The notes under the pieces were generated by a model. That model worked only from the letters and a program-made list of their open reading frames with translations. It did not search any database and was not told the origin of the DNA. A program made the position numbers and the translations under genes. 38,925 bases of DNA from Chara braunii (taxonomy: Eukaryota; Streptophyta; Charophyceae; Charales; Characeae). Shown one piece after another: positions 31,265 to 38,925 of this stretch (position 1 is its first letter; every line of letters starts with the position of its first letter). The stretch is taken from the NCBI GenBank assembly GCA_003427395.1, contig BFEA01000057.1:1271135-1310059 (forward strand), in the 5' to 3' direction.

Positions 31265-31940
31265 TGTTACATGCCAGTTGGGCGGTGTACATAATAACCG
31301 AGGATCCGCAGTGTGATAAAAAGGACTGAATGGACAATGCAGTGCAAGTAGAATCTCAACAAACAATGTGCATTCTGATACATACAAAATGGTGCTGAAT
31401 AGCGCAGGGAAGACTTAGATACAAATCCTGACCTGACCGGGACTGACCTTATTCACGTAGTATAAGATAGCGAAGCAGAATGCTAGAATGCTAATGACTA
31501 GCCCAATCAATGTTTGAACGCAGACCAAACATACATCGTGTCCATCACAAGGTGTGAAGGAGCCTGGCGCTGTACACAGGAAGGAAGCGCCAGGTCCAGA
31601 CATACACAGACGAAGAGGAGGGGATCATACGAAGAAGAGGGGGAGAGATGGGAATGTCGTCAACACCAAGTCTTTGTCACAAGTCCGAAATAATCCCTTG
31701 TCGCAATGTCTGAAGCCCAAAAGTCGAGTCTGGATCCAATGTCACCAAGCTCTCTCTCTCTCTTTCTCTCGTAGTCTGCTGATGCAGTGAAGTCAGATAA
31801 TGAGAGGGTGAGAGGGAGATGGTGGACTGAGCAGAGGAAGAAGAAGAACTCTCTCTCTGTCACGAGCCAGATACTAACCTGTGAAGTTGGTGTTGTGCTG
31901 CAAGTACCTCGAACACGAAGTTGGAGCAACGACGCTGCAG

Positions 31941-31980
31941 GTAGGTACTCCTGGCCTCCGCCCAATCTCTCTCTCTCTAG
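31941..31980 (+). other. Donor / pyrimidine / AG module inside the LTR of C
   Basis: On the plus strand (antisense to C), CAG is followed by GTAGGTACTCCTGGCC, a CT-rich run and CTAG at 31977-31980. It resembles the module at 14055. In the sense of C it reads as a GA repeat followed by ACCTACCTGCAG, so it may be an LTR promoter-region feature rather than a splice signal. Confidence 0.45.
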
Positions 31981-32342
31981 TGCTATCCTAGCTATGGCGC
32001 GCAACGTTGAAGACTACAACCACCTACTAGCGCCCAACACTGAAGACTAATGCTAACGCTACTACTACTCCTGCAGCGCTCCCTCCAGAGTGCTGTTGCC
32101 GAATCCTGAAGACTACTGACTGCCTCCTGCCTACCCGTGAAGTGCATGGGAAGTCCCTATGTACTATCTCAGCCTGCCTCGTGGCTGCCTCCGACTGCCT
32201 GCAGTTGCAGGGCGGGCAGTCCAGGAGGCTGCTCTTGCCAATGCCGAACTGGGCCAGGGGCTGCCGCTGCAGCTGTCGTGGGAACAGGCCAAAAATAGCA
32301 TGTTCCTAAAACCCTGGTTCGACGCCTGAGTTTCAGGGCAGG

Positions 32343-32525
32343 CCGGTCTGATGACAGACCGGAAATGGCCCTTCGTTTCAGGCTAAAAAGGATGCTGCCA
32401 TTTTTAGTCTGAAACGACACAGGGTCTGTAGGCCCCTGGATTTCATGCTTTCGAGCTGAATGGTCACGGCGCCTGTAGGCCCTGGTTTTCAGGCTTTCAG
32501 CCTGAATTTCAGGCTTTCGGCCTGA
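32343..32525 (-). repeat. Array of four hairpins at the start of the LTR of C
   Basis: Four inverted repeats occur in under 200 bp. CCGGTCTG/CAGACCGG lies at 32343-32362. A 17-bp stem with one mismatch has arms 32373-32389 and 32401-32417 (TCGTTTCAGGCTAAAAA and its near complement). TCAGGCT/AGCCTGA lies at 32489-32505, and TCAGGCT/GGCCTGA (one wobble or mismatch) at 32509-32525. They lie 50-235 bp inside the LTR (U3 side). TTTCAGGC is a recurring word. Confidence 0.85.
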
Positions 32526-32576
32526 GGGACGCAGGGCCTGGAAAATGGCCCTCGTGTGCAGGCGCAGCATGTAACA

Positions 32577-32590
32577 CTCCCCCCTCCTTA
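32577..32590 (-). other. Polypurine tract of element C
   Basis: On the minus strand TAAGGAGGGGGGAG lies directly before the LTR start TGTTAC, and overlaps the end of the pol frame at 32588. It is the plus-strand primer site. Confidence 0.85.
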
Positions 32591-33396
32591 TGAAGTTAAG
32601 CCGGGGCGAGGGCGAAGCCGACGATCTGAAGGTGGAACCTGGACGCGGGCGCAGCGTGGAGCCGAAGAGACCGGCTTGCCTTGCATCTTGCGTTCGTAGC
32701 GTGCGAGAACGTCTGGAGCTGTTGCTTGAAGTTCTGCACGGGTCAACCAACGGTCAGCTCGGTGTGTGCAGTATGCAAAATGCACCAAATACTTGGTTGG
32801 CCTGTTGCCGTAGCGTCGCTGGGAGATGATGTCACTGACCTCCTGAAAACCGTCCATAGAGGGTGGGTCTTGCGAACGTCTCCCGGGAATCGTCATGTTC
32901 CGTTGGCGTGTAAAGAGCCAACTTGGAGCAATGAAAGACTGGGTAGACGGGCAAGTGGGCGGCACCTGAATCGTGAAGGAAGGTCCCTCAGGTGCGTCCC
33001 TAGCGGGTGCTACGATTGGCCAAGACCCCATCCATTTCGGGAGGAGCTTGCGAGAGATATCTTGTTCAAGGCTGAATTCCGCGGCGGAGACCCAAAGGAG
33101 ATCGCCGGCGTGGAATGGGCAAGGAAGACGCTGGCGATTGGCCTGCTGGCTCATGCGTTGTTGCGTCTTGGCCATCTGATCGCGTGCCTTGACAAGTAGC
33201 TCTTGCATCCGACGCAAGAAAAGAAGATGGTCGTCACTCTCGGCTGTTCGTGGAGCGATAGTGTCCAACGGCGAAGTGACCGGCGAGCCGTGCTCGAACT
33301 CGAAAGGCGACATCCCGATAGCCGGGTGGATAGAGGAGTTGTAGGCCAACTCGACATCCGGCAGCCGCTCAACCCAGTCCTTCTGGTCAGAGGGGG
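32588..33396 (-). pseudogene. Integrase C-terminus and chromodomain-like tail of element C
   Basis: This continues the integrase after a one-base shift in a C5/G5 run (33392-33396). PSDQKDWVERLPDVELAYN and HPAIGMSPFEFEHG close the core. QANRQRLPCPFHAGDLLWVSA is the SH3-like start, and KLLPKWMGSWPIV sits at the GPF/Y-module position. EVSDIISQRRYGNRPTKYLV and DRWLTRAELQATAPDVLARY form a chromodomain-like tail, which in chromoviruses guides integration toward particular chromatin. The frame ends at 32588 in the polypurine tract. Confidence 0.85.
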
Positions 33397-35450
33397 ATGA
33401 GAGTGCGAAGGAGAACCTGTGCGGTCTGATGCGCCCTCTCTGTCTGGCCATCGGTTTGGGGGTGGCGAGCCGAACTTGGCTTGAGAGATGAGCCCCATCG
33501 TTTGATGAGCGCCAACCAAAAATCGGACATGAACCGAGTGTCGCGATCACAGACGATTTCCTTGGGGTAACCCTTGGTTCGAATCCAACTGGCGTAGAGA
33601 ACCTCGGCCAACTCCGGTGCCTTGGCATGATAGCGACAAGGCAAAAACATGGCGAACTTGGTGAGTCGGTCGACCACCGTGAGAATCCCATCCACTTCGG
33701 TCTTGTGCTTGGGAAACGGGCCAGTAACGTCCATGGCAATCGCTTCCCTTCGCCCCAACGGGACCGGTAATGGTCGTAACTCGTCGTACGGATGATGGTT
33801 GCGGAATTTGCAGCGTCGGCAAACCTCACATGACTCGCAATAGCGTGTGACGTCGCCGAGAAGGCCGGGCCACCAAAATCGCACACGAAGTCGGCCAATC
33901 GTGCAATTGACTCCAAAGTGTCCGGTGGCGGGAGCATCGTGGAACTCGCCAAGAATCCGTGTACGCAAGTGAGGATCACTCAGTACGCAAAGGTCCTTCC
34001 CCCCCGTGTGGACAAGCAAGTACCCCTCTTGGATCCGGAAGTGAGAAGCCGTCGGATTAGGAGAGGAGCAATTCGCGTACTTGTCGCGAAACTCGGGGTC
34101 GGCTTGGTAGCCGCGGGTGAAGTTGTTCCGCAGGTCATCGTCGATCTCGAAGGTTGAGTAGACCGCGGTACAATGATCCGGACGTCGTGAGAGAGCATCC
34201 GTAAAACGGTTCGACTTCCTCGGAATGTGATCGGGAAAGAAGTCGAACTGCTTGATGAAAGCCATCCATCGAGCGATGGTGCTGTTGACGGTGTTTTGGG
34301 TCTTGTAAAAGACCAACGGATTGTTGTCCGTTACCCATCGGAATTGTCTTCGACCAAGGAGGAAGTGCCACCATCGCTTGAGCGTGTGGACGAAGGCGAG
34401 GAACTCCTCCTTGCGTGCATCGTCAATGGAATGCAAGACCGGCACTTTCTTGCTGAAATACTCGACCGGGTGCCAGTCCCCGCCATCGTGTTGCTCGAGG
34501 ATGGCACCAATGCCATAGCCGAACGCATCCGTAGTGACGCGCGTAGGCAAAAGCGGGTCATATATGCGCAAGACCTCCGCAGATAATAGCGTGGCTTTGA
34601 GAGCCAAAAATGATTCCCGCGCCTCCTCTCCGAAGTCGAGCGACCGATCCTCGCATTGAAGCGTGGTCAAGTGGGCCGCGATCTTCCAGTAGCCTTTGAT
34701 GAAACGTTGATAGTAGCAGGCGAGGCCAAGGAACGAACGGACATCCGTGACGTTCCGAGGCTCCGGCCACTCTTGGATGGCTTGAATCTTGTCAGATAGC
34801 GGACTGATGCTCTCCGATGTGACAAAATGGCCCAAGTATTCCAGCTCTTGCCGGGCAAATTCGCACTTGTCGCGGTTGGCCTTGTACTTGGCGCAGCGGA
34901 GCGTCTCCAACACTCGTCGAAGATGCCCAAGATGATCCTCCAATATCCGGCTATAGAAGAGAATATCGTCTAAGTAGACCAGCACGAACCGGTCCAACAT
35001 TGCATGAAACTCGTTGGTTATTGCCGCTTGAAAGGTCGTCGGGGCGTTGGTGAGGCCAAAAGGCATGACCACCCACTCAAAATGTCTGTACCGCGTCTTG
35101 AACGTGGATTTGTAGCGATCGTTCGGACGGATCGAGATTTGATGATATCCCGACTTCAAATCCAACTTAGAAAAATACTTTGCGCCGCCCAATCGCGCAA
35201 GAAGATCGTCGATGCGAGGAAGAGGCCCCGCATTCTTGACGGTTTGAGCGTTGAGCTTGCGGTAGTCGATACACAGTCATGGATCCTTGTTCTTTTTCCG
35301 GACGAAGAGAACTGGTGCTCCATATGGGGAGCTACTAGGGCGGATCCAGCCCTTGGCCAACAAATCGTCGAGTTGTGCGCGGAGGACCTCAAGCTCCTCC
35401 TCGCTCATCCGATAGATGCAACCTTTCGGCGGCACGACACCGGCCGAGAA
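33387..35450 (-). pseudogene. RT, RNase H and integrase core of element C
   Basis: A one-base shift near 35445 enters this frame at [23 protein letters not shown] at 35277-35279 replaces an expected Arg codon before LCIDYRKLNAQ. From 35192 a 601-codon frame is uninterrupted. It carries [23 protein letters not shown], the catalytic YLDD (34965-34976), then RNase H from about residue 220 (TTDAFGYGIGAIL, RKEEFLAF, TDNNPL). ADALSRRPD (as TDALSRRPD) precedes the zinc-binding EFHDAPATGHFG...YCESCEVC, and the integrase core follows with MDVTGPF, CDRDTRF and DGQTERAH, so all DDE residues are present. A G5-run shift ends it at 33387. Confidence 0.9.
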
Positions 35451-36576
35451 TGATCTCGTGAGAGATCAGCCGATCCGGCACCACACCGGTAGGTGACTCG
35501 AAGATGTCGGTGAACTCGTCCAGCAACCGCACCACCCGGAGGTCCGAAGACAAGTCCGTGGGTGAAGAGTCGGCTACCGCGACGGTCCATAGGAAACATA
35601 GGCCGATCTCCTCGGGCTGCTCGTAAGCGCAAGTCGCCCGGAATGATTTGGCCGTCACCACTTGGCACCGAATCGAAGGGTGCGGTAGAGGAATACTACA
35701 CGCCACTTTGACGTCGAAGGCGTCGCGAACGCTAAGAGTCCGCCAGTGGAAGTTGACCGTGTGATCCGCACTTGCAAGCCAAGGCATTCCCAGAATGATG
35801 TTGAAGTCCGTGTCCAAAATGTCGAATGTCACCGGTTCGCATGCATGAGGTGCGAAATACACCTGTATGGCCTCGATGTAACGGTCGAGAAGTTGCTGCA
35901 TCTTTCCATCCGCCAACTTGATCGCCGTCGGGTTTGCCTTCCTCCGAACTTGTGCGCCAAGGCCAACCCTTTGCATAAAGGCTTGACTCATGAAATTGCG
36001 AGACACGCCGCTATCCAACAAAGCGCTGCAGGAGGCTTGCCCAACCTGGATGCGGACATACATGAGCGGTGCGTTGTTGTCATCGTACCGCTGCGTGCGA
36101 AACTCGCGGGCCACCTTGGTAACATACGCAAGGATGTCCCCCACCACGACTTCGTCATCCGTCGGCGAAGTTGGTGGTGCATAGAAGGATAAGTACGTGT
36201 GGAGATGAGCGCATAGTGCTGCGCATTGCGGTCCCGGTAGGCGGCCCGTGGTCCGGAGAGGAAGCCATGCAAAGTCCTCCGTGAGCGGGTCCAATACCTC
36301 TATGTTGAACTCGCGTGCCGAATCCCGTGAAGAACCACTTGAAGACAATAAGTCGCCGCTGCCGGACGGAGAAGATGCCGCACAAACGTCTTGTCCTTGA
36401 GCTTGAGTACCCAGCGTAGGAACGAGCCGGGCAGCATAGTCCTCAAAAGAAAGTAGAAGAGGAGGACTACCGACTTCCGCATGCGCCTCGGAATGAAGGC
36501 CGGTCACTCGCAAAGAGACCGGTTCCGGAGGCGTCGAGAGTGTCGTCGAGTCACTCTCGGCGGTGCTCAGTTTCCC
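35389..36576 (-). CDS. pol: Protease region of pol, element C
   Basis: This is the N-terminal part of pol, open in the -1 frame relative to gag from the slippery site at 36576 down to a TGA at 35389-35391. A Ser/Pro-rich linker comes first. The retropepsin-like aspartic protease has the active site [12 protein letters not shown] (Asp-Ser-Gly at 36007-36015) and the second-half block [19 protein letters not shown]. The start of the RT linker follows ([27 protein letters not shown]). The frame leaves the RT frame near 35445. The enzyme would process Gag and Gag-Pol. It has no plausible ATG near the start, which fits expression by frameshifting. It is intact as a protease but cannot be read through into RT. 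Confidence 0.8.
   Translation of the reverse strand, partial: GKLSTAESDSTTLSTPPEPVSLRVTGLHSEAHAEVGSPPLLLSFEDYAARLVPTLGTQAQGQDVCAASSPSGSGDLLSSSGSSRDSAREFNIEVLDPLTEDFAWLPLRTTGRLPGPQCAALCAHLHTYLSFYAPPTSPTDDEVVVGDILAYVTKVAREFRTQRYDDNNAPLMYVRIQVGQASCSALLDSGVSRNFMSQAFMQRVGLGAQVRRKANPTAIKLADGKMQQLLDRYIEAIQVYFAPHACEPVTFDILDTDFNIILGMPWLASADHTVNFHWRTLSVRDAFDVKVACSIPLPHPSIRCQVVTAKSFRATCAYEQPEEIGLCFLWTVAVADSSPTDLSSDLRVVRLLDEFTDIFESPTGVVPDRLISHEIILGRCRAAERLHLSDERGGA
36535..36576 (-). promoter_or_regulatory. -1 ribosomal frameshift signal at the gag stop of element C
   Basis: The heptamer GGGAAAC (36576-36570) is in register with gag (codons GGA, AAC) and directly precedes the gag stop TGA (36569-36567). 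Slipping back one base gives GGG AAA CTG, exactly the pol frame. After a 10-base spacer comes a perfect 8-bp stem: CGAGAGTG (36559-36552) and CACTCTCG (36542-36535), with a 9-base loop. ACTCG in the loop can pair with CGAGT at 36510-36506, so a pseudoknot is possible. GGGAAAC is an established -1 slippery heptamer, used for example at the gag-pro junction of some retroviruses. Confidence 0.75.
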
Positions 36577-38066
36577 TGTTTGCCCTTGCCTTTCAATGGG
36601 CAGGCCAGTGTCTCATGGAGATCGTTGTTGCACCATAGGCAATAGTGGAATCTCGTGCGCGCCTTGAATGCTTGCTCGGAGATGCCGTATTGGGACCATG
36701 GGGCTGGAGCTGCTGCGCCGGGCCCGAGGCTAGATGCGGTGTTTGTCTTCGTCTTGCCGCGTCCTCGACCTTTGTCGGGGCGGCCACTTTCCCGGGCGGC
36801 TGCGAGTCTGTCCCCTTCATTGGCAGACACGGCCTCACTAGTTTGGTCAAACAGCGTTGCTGCCGCGACCACGACCACTCTTGGCCGATGCTGGTCTCTG
36901 CTCGGGCTTGACGCAGACGAACGCAGGTTCTTAGCCTCCTTGTTCGTGATGATAATCTGCGCGGCCTTATCAAAGAGTTCCGCCGTTGTCGTCAAGGTGT
37001 CCTCGACGTGAGTCAGGGCATTGCTTAATGCCAGACAGGACCTTGAGATGAAATAGTGGCGGATGGCTTTGAAGCCCATCTGGATGTCTGGGACTGATGT
37101 CAAGCGTTCGTACTCGACAATCCAGTCGACACTCGGCAGCGTGCCTTGCTCGAAGACCATTAGCTTGTCCATTGCCTTAATCTCCAACGGCTCTACTTGG
37201 AACCGCTTGTGCCACACCGCCTTCAAATCATCCCAGTTGATCTTGGTCTGCAAGTCGGCAGCTACCACTGCGTACTTGGACAAGAGATTGTCCAACCATG
37301 CTTGGCACGCGCCCCTTGACCGGGAGTATAAGTACGCGTGGTGCTTGTGTTCTTTGACGTAGTGTAGCTGCAGTGTGAGCTCGAACTTGCGGAACCATGA
37401 AATTGGATCTGTCTTCGTCGAGTCGCAGAAGATCTCCTGCCCGTCGAACTTTGGAGTTGTCTCGCGCGATTCCGAACTCTAGTGGTTGGCGGCAGTGCAG
37501 ATCCGTTGTTCCAACTGTTGCGTTGCGGTCTGCTGTAACTGCACGCCGTCCTTAAGGGAGCCGACGTCCATCTCCAATGCTTCGAGGCAATCGGAGGTGT
37601 TGGAAGAGCTTGCATCGGGGGCGGCGAGAGGTCGCTGCTCCAGCTGCCGGAGGCGGTCGTGGACTTGAGTCAGCGTGTCGTCGAGGCTATGGATGTCCTC
37701 CTGCTGTGTAATGCATGTCGCCAGGAGGTCTATGAGATGGGAGAGGAGTACAGCGATCTTATTTTCGCTGTCCTCCATCTTGCCATTCTCGGCCTCGGTC
37801 CGCCATTCTGCTGCCATTGTGAGCAATGTTTGCTCTCCGCTAAATATCTTCTCTCGCCGTTGAACTCGTTCTTCATCATCAGCCTTTGCTGGTGCCTCGT
37901 CGTGCTGGCGCTGTTGTTCAAGTGCCAGCAGACGTGCCTGCTCGGCGTCCTCTACCTTCTTCTTCGCTCCTGTTGCTGCGTCATCCGCCCGTCTCTTTGT
38001 TTCAGTACTCCAGGCCAGCATCCGGGCGTGATAGGCCTCGTCGGCTTCTCCGGACCTCTGGTCCAT
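36567..38066 (-). CDS. gag: Gag of element C, with one in-frame TAG
   Basis: The start MDQRSGEADEAYHARM is the first Met after the repeat-rich leader. The first half is charged and coiled-coil-like (KKKVEDAEQARLLALEQQRQ, then heptad-like LLSHLIDLLATCITQQ and DRLRQLEQRP). A TAG at 37479-37481 interrupts the frame. The same frame continues with FDGQEIFCDSTKTDPISWFRKF and the gag core (WDDLKAVWHKRFQVEP, LSNALTHVEDTLTTTAELF). The nucleocapsid finger is atypical: FHYCLWCNNDLHETLACPLK, a C-x2-C...H...C arrangement, near 36600-36650. The length is about 499 residues if the TAG is read through. Gag would form the particle. The TAG is either a mutation or a suppressible stop. Confidence 0.8.
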
Positions 38067-38345
38067 GACGGTTGTTTGTGAACACAACAGCATAGACCAG
38101 GTCGGGGGCCTGCTGACGTGGTATTCCCTGCTGCTGACGTGGTGAACGCAACAACATAGACCAGGTTGGGGGCCCGCTGACGTGGTATTCCCTGCTGCTG
38201 ACGTGGCACTGCTGTCGGTTGACGTGGCCTGCTGACGTGGCCTGCTGACGTGGCCTGCTGAAGTAGTCTGCTGACGTGGCCTGCTGACGTAGTCTGCTGA
38301 CGTGGCCTGCTGACGTGCCCTGCTAACGTTGCAACTTACCGACGC
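38067..38345 (-). repeat. Tandem repeats in the leader of element C
   Basis: Two about 64-bp direct repeats (from about 38080 and 38144) share CATAGACCAGGT(C/T)GGGGGCC and GTATTCCCTGCTGCTGACGT. Then follows a run of 13-14-bp units, CTGCTGACGTGGC, to about 38320. The TGACGT core recurs about a dozen times. The open frame across them upstream of the gag Met is low-complexity and probably not translated. Confidence 0.85.
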
Positions 38346-38925
38346 CGCCGCAGGGGGTACCCGGAGACAGGTAGAGAAGGTAGGGCGAGAGGTGGTAACA
38401 ACATAGGTGGGGAGGGTGGGTGGGAAGAATCGCCCAGATAAGGAGCCACTAATCAAAAAGAAAAGTTTGAACTTTGCAAAAAATTTTCGAGAAAATAAAA
38501 AAAATTCCCGAGTTTTGCAAGTTTAGTAGGTCTCCCAACCTCCTTCAAAGTGCGAAATGATTAATGAGAGAAAAAATTTCGACTTCGGACTGCTGTTACG
38601 ATCCTGGTCATTTCCAAAGTGCAAATTCACAATGAAAGACAATGCCACCCAATTGCGAAAGAAATGAAAGCACTTGCAAAGAGATAGAGACCAAAGGAGA
38701 GAGAAAGAAGAAAAGAAGAAGAAGAAGATATGCACCAGCAAGACCAATGACAATTCCCCCTTCTCTCTCCACCTTCCTCCTCCTCCTTCACTTCGCCAAT
38801 CTTATTCTTCTCCCAATAATAATAACAACAATGAGTGGATGAACCAGAATCAATACCCGAAGTTCCCTCTTACTGCTAACTCAACAACAACAACAACAAC
38901 AACAAGTCCACCATAACTATGGATT
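38346..38925. repeat. Leader of C with dispersed noncoding repeat, copy 2
   Basis: From about 38460 it matches 13275-13850 in order (see there), including TGTTACGATCC at 38594, AATGCCACCCAATTGCG, a GAAGAAGAAG stretch, CCAGAATCAAT and GTCCACCATA at 38906. A (CAA)n run lies at 38881-38904. No primer binding site or LTR end for element C was found here. Confidence 0.6.

Larger units (their letters stand above)
31265..32576 (-). repeat. 3' LTR of element C (1312 bp)
   Basis: On the minus strand it starts TGTTACATGC right after the polypurine tract and ends GCATGTAACA at 31265, giving perfect 10-bp terminal inverted repeats of the TG...CA kind. Beyond the end the DNA continues as the gag frame of element B, which supports the boundary independently. 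A fragment of the same family lies at 1-115, and the DNA near 14055-14180 resembles its 31941-32100 part. The 5' partner is out of the window, so identity between LTRs cannot be judged. Confidence 0.8.
31265..38925 (-). mobile_element. Element C: well-preserved Ty3/gypsy retrotransposon, nested in B
   Basis: From right to left: leader, gag, a -1 frameshift signal, pol (protease, RT, RNase H, integrase, chromodomain-like tail), polypurine tract and a 1312-bp 3' LTR. The 5' LTR and primer binding site are not seen and should lie beyond 38925. It belongs to a different lineage from A and B: a separate gag with N-terminal coiled coil, and pol in another frame. Only about four coding lesions are seen, so it is the youngest element here. 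Its LTR ends inside the gag frame of B. Confidence 0.85.

Noticed and set aside
31145-31387. An 80-codon minus-strand frame as the start of element B gag
   Set aside because: Its first about 40 codons lie in the LTR of element C; only the part below 31265 belongs to B.
31977-31981. CTAGT as a Helitron 3' end
   Set aside because: No hairpin 10-12 bases upstream, no Rep/helicase sequence, and it lies within an LTR.
31265-32576. A DNA transposon defined by the 10-bp terminal inverted repeats
   Set aside because: The adjacent polypurine tract and the end of pol identify it as the 3' LTR of element C; TG...CA inverted ends are normal for LTRs.
32588-37295. Many plus-strand open frames of 60-170 codons over element C
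   Set aside because: They are antisense shadows of gag and pol.

Overview
The window is repeat-dominated nuclear DNA, and I find no host gene in it that I can defend. The elements are of plant type: three Ty3/gypsy retrotransposons with an integrase and chromodomain-like tail, and an L1-type LINE whose second ORF ends in the zf-RVT zinc-binding domain typical of plant LINEs. With long (CT)n, (AT)n and (CTAT)n tracts, an assembly gap inside a CT tract and single ambiguous bases, this suggests a draft assembly of a large, repeat-rich streptophyte genome. A charophyte such as Chara is my guess; no sequence here proves the genus.

Layout, left half. Positions 1-2543 hold an LTR fragment, two microsatellites and unassigned DNA. 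A solo-type LTR lies at 2544-3611. Element A (plus strand, 4089-11540) has a 5'-truncated LTR, a tRNA-Met-type primer binding site at 4613, a leader, a broken gag, a 509-bp foreign insertion at 7814-8322, and broken protease, reverse transcriptase, RNase H and integrase. From 11541 to 19934 the DNA is noncoding: diverged 120-bp repeats, a 42-bp and a 66-bp tandem array, and several short modules that look like a splice donor plus a pyrimidine tract plus AG. A retrotransposon 3' end (pol tail, polypurine tract, complete LTR) occupies 19935-21451. A CT tract running into a 125-bp gap follows.

Layout, right half. A 5'-truncated LINE (plus strand) lies at about 23025-26640. Element B (minus strand, 26776-31264) is a decayed relative of A. 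Element C (minus strand, 31265 to beyond the right edge) is a different and much better preserved Ty3/gypsy element. Its 3' LTR (31265-32576) has perfect 10-bp terminal inverted repeats, abuts a polypurine tract, and ends inside the gag reading frame of B, so C appears nested in B.

The most interesting single observation is in C. Its gag ends in the heptamer GGGAAAC directly followed by TGA. An 8-bp perfect hairpin follows 10 bases later, and the pol frame is exactly the -1 frame opened by that heptamer. This is a textbook layout for -1 programmed ribosomal frameshifting. C carries only about four coding lesions: a TAG in gag, a TGA in RT and two single-base shifts. A and B carry many, including loss of the protease active site in A and a YLND instead of YLDD motif in B.
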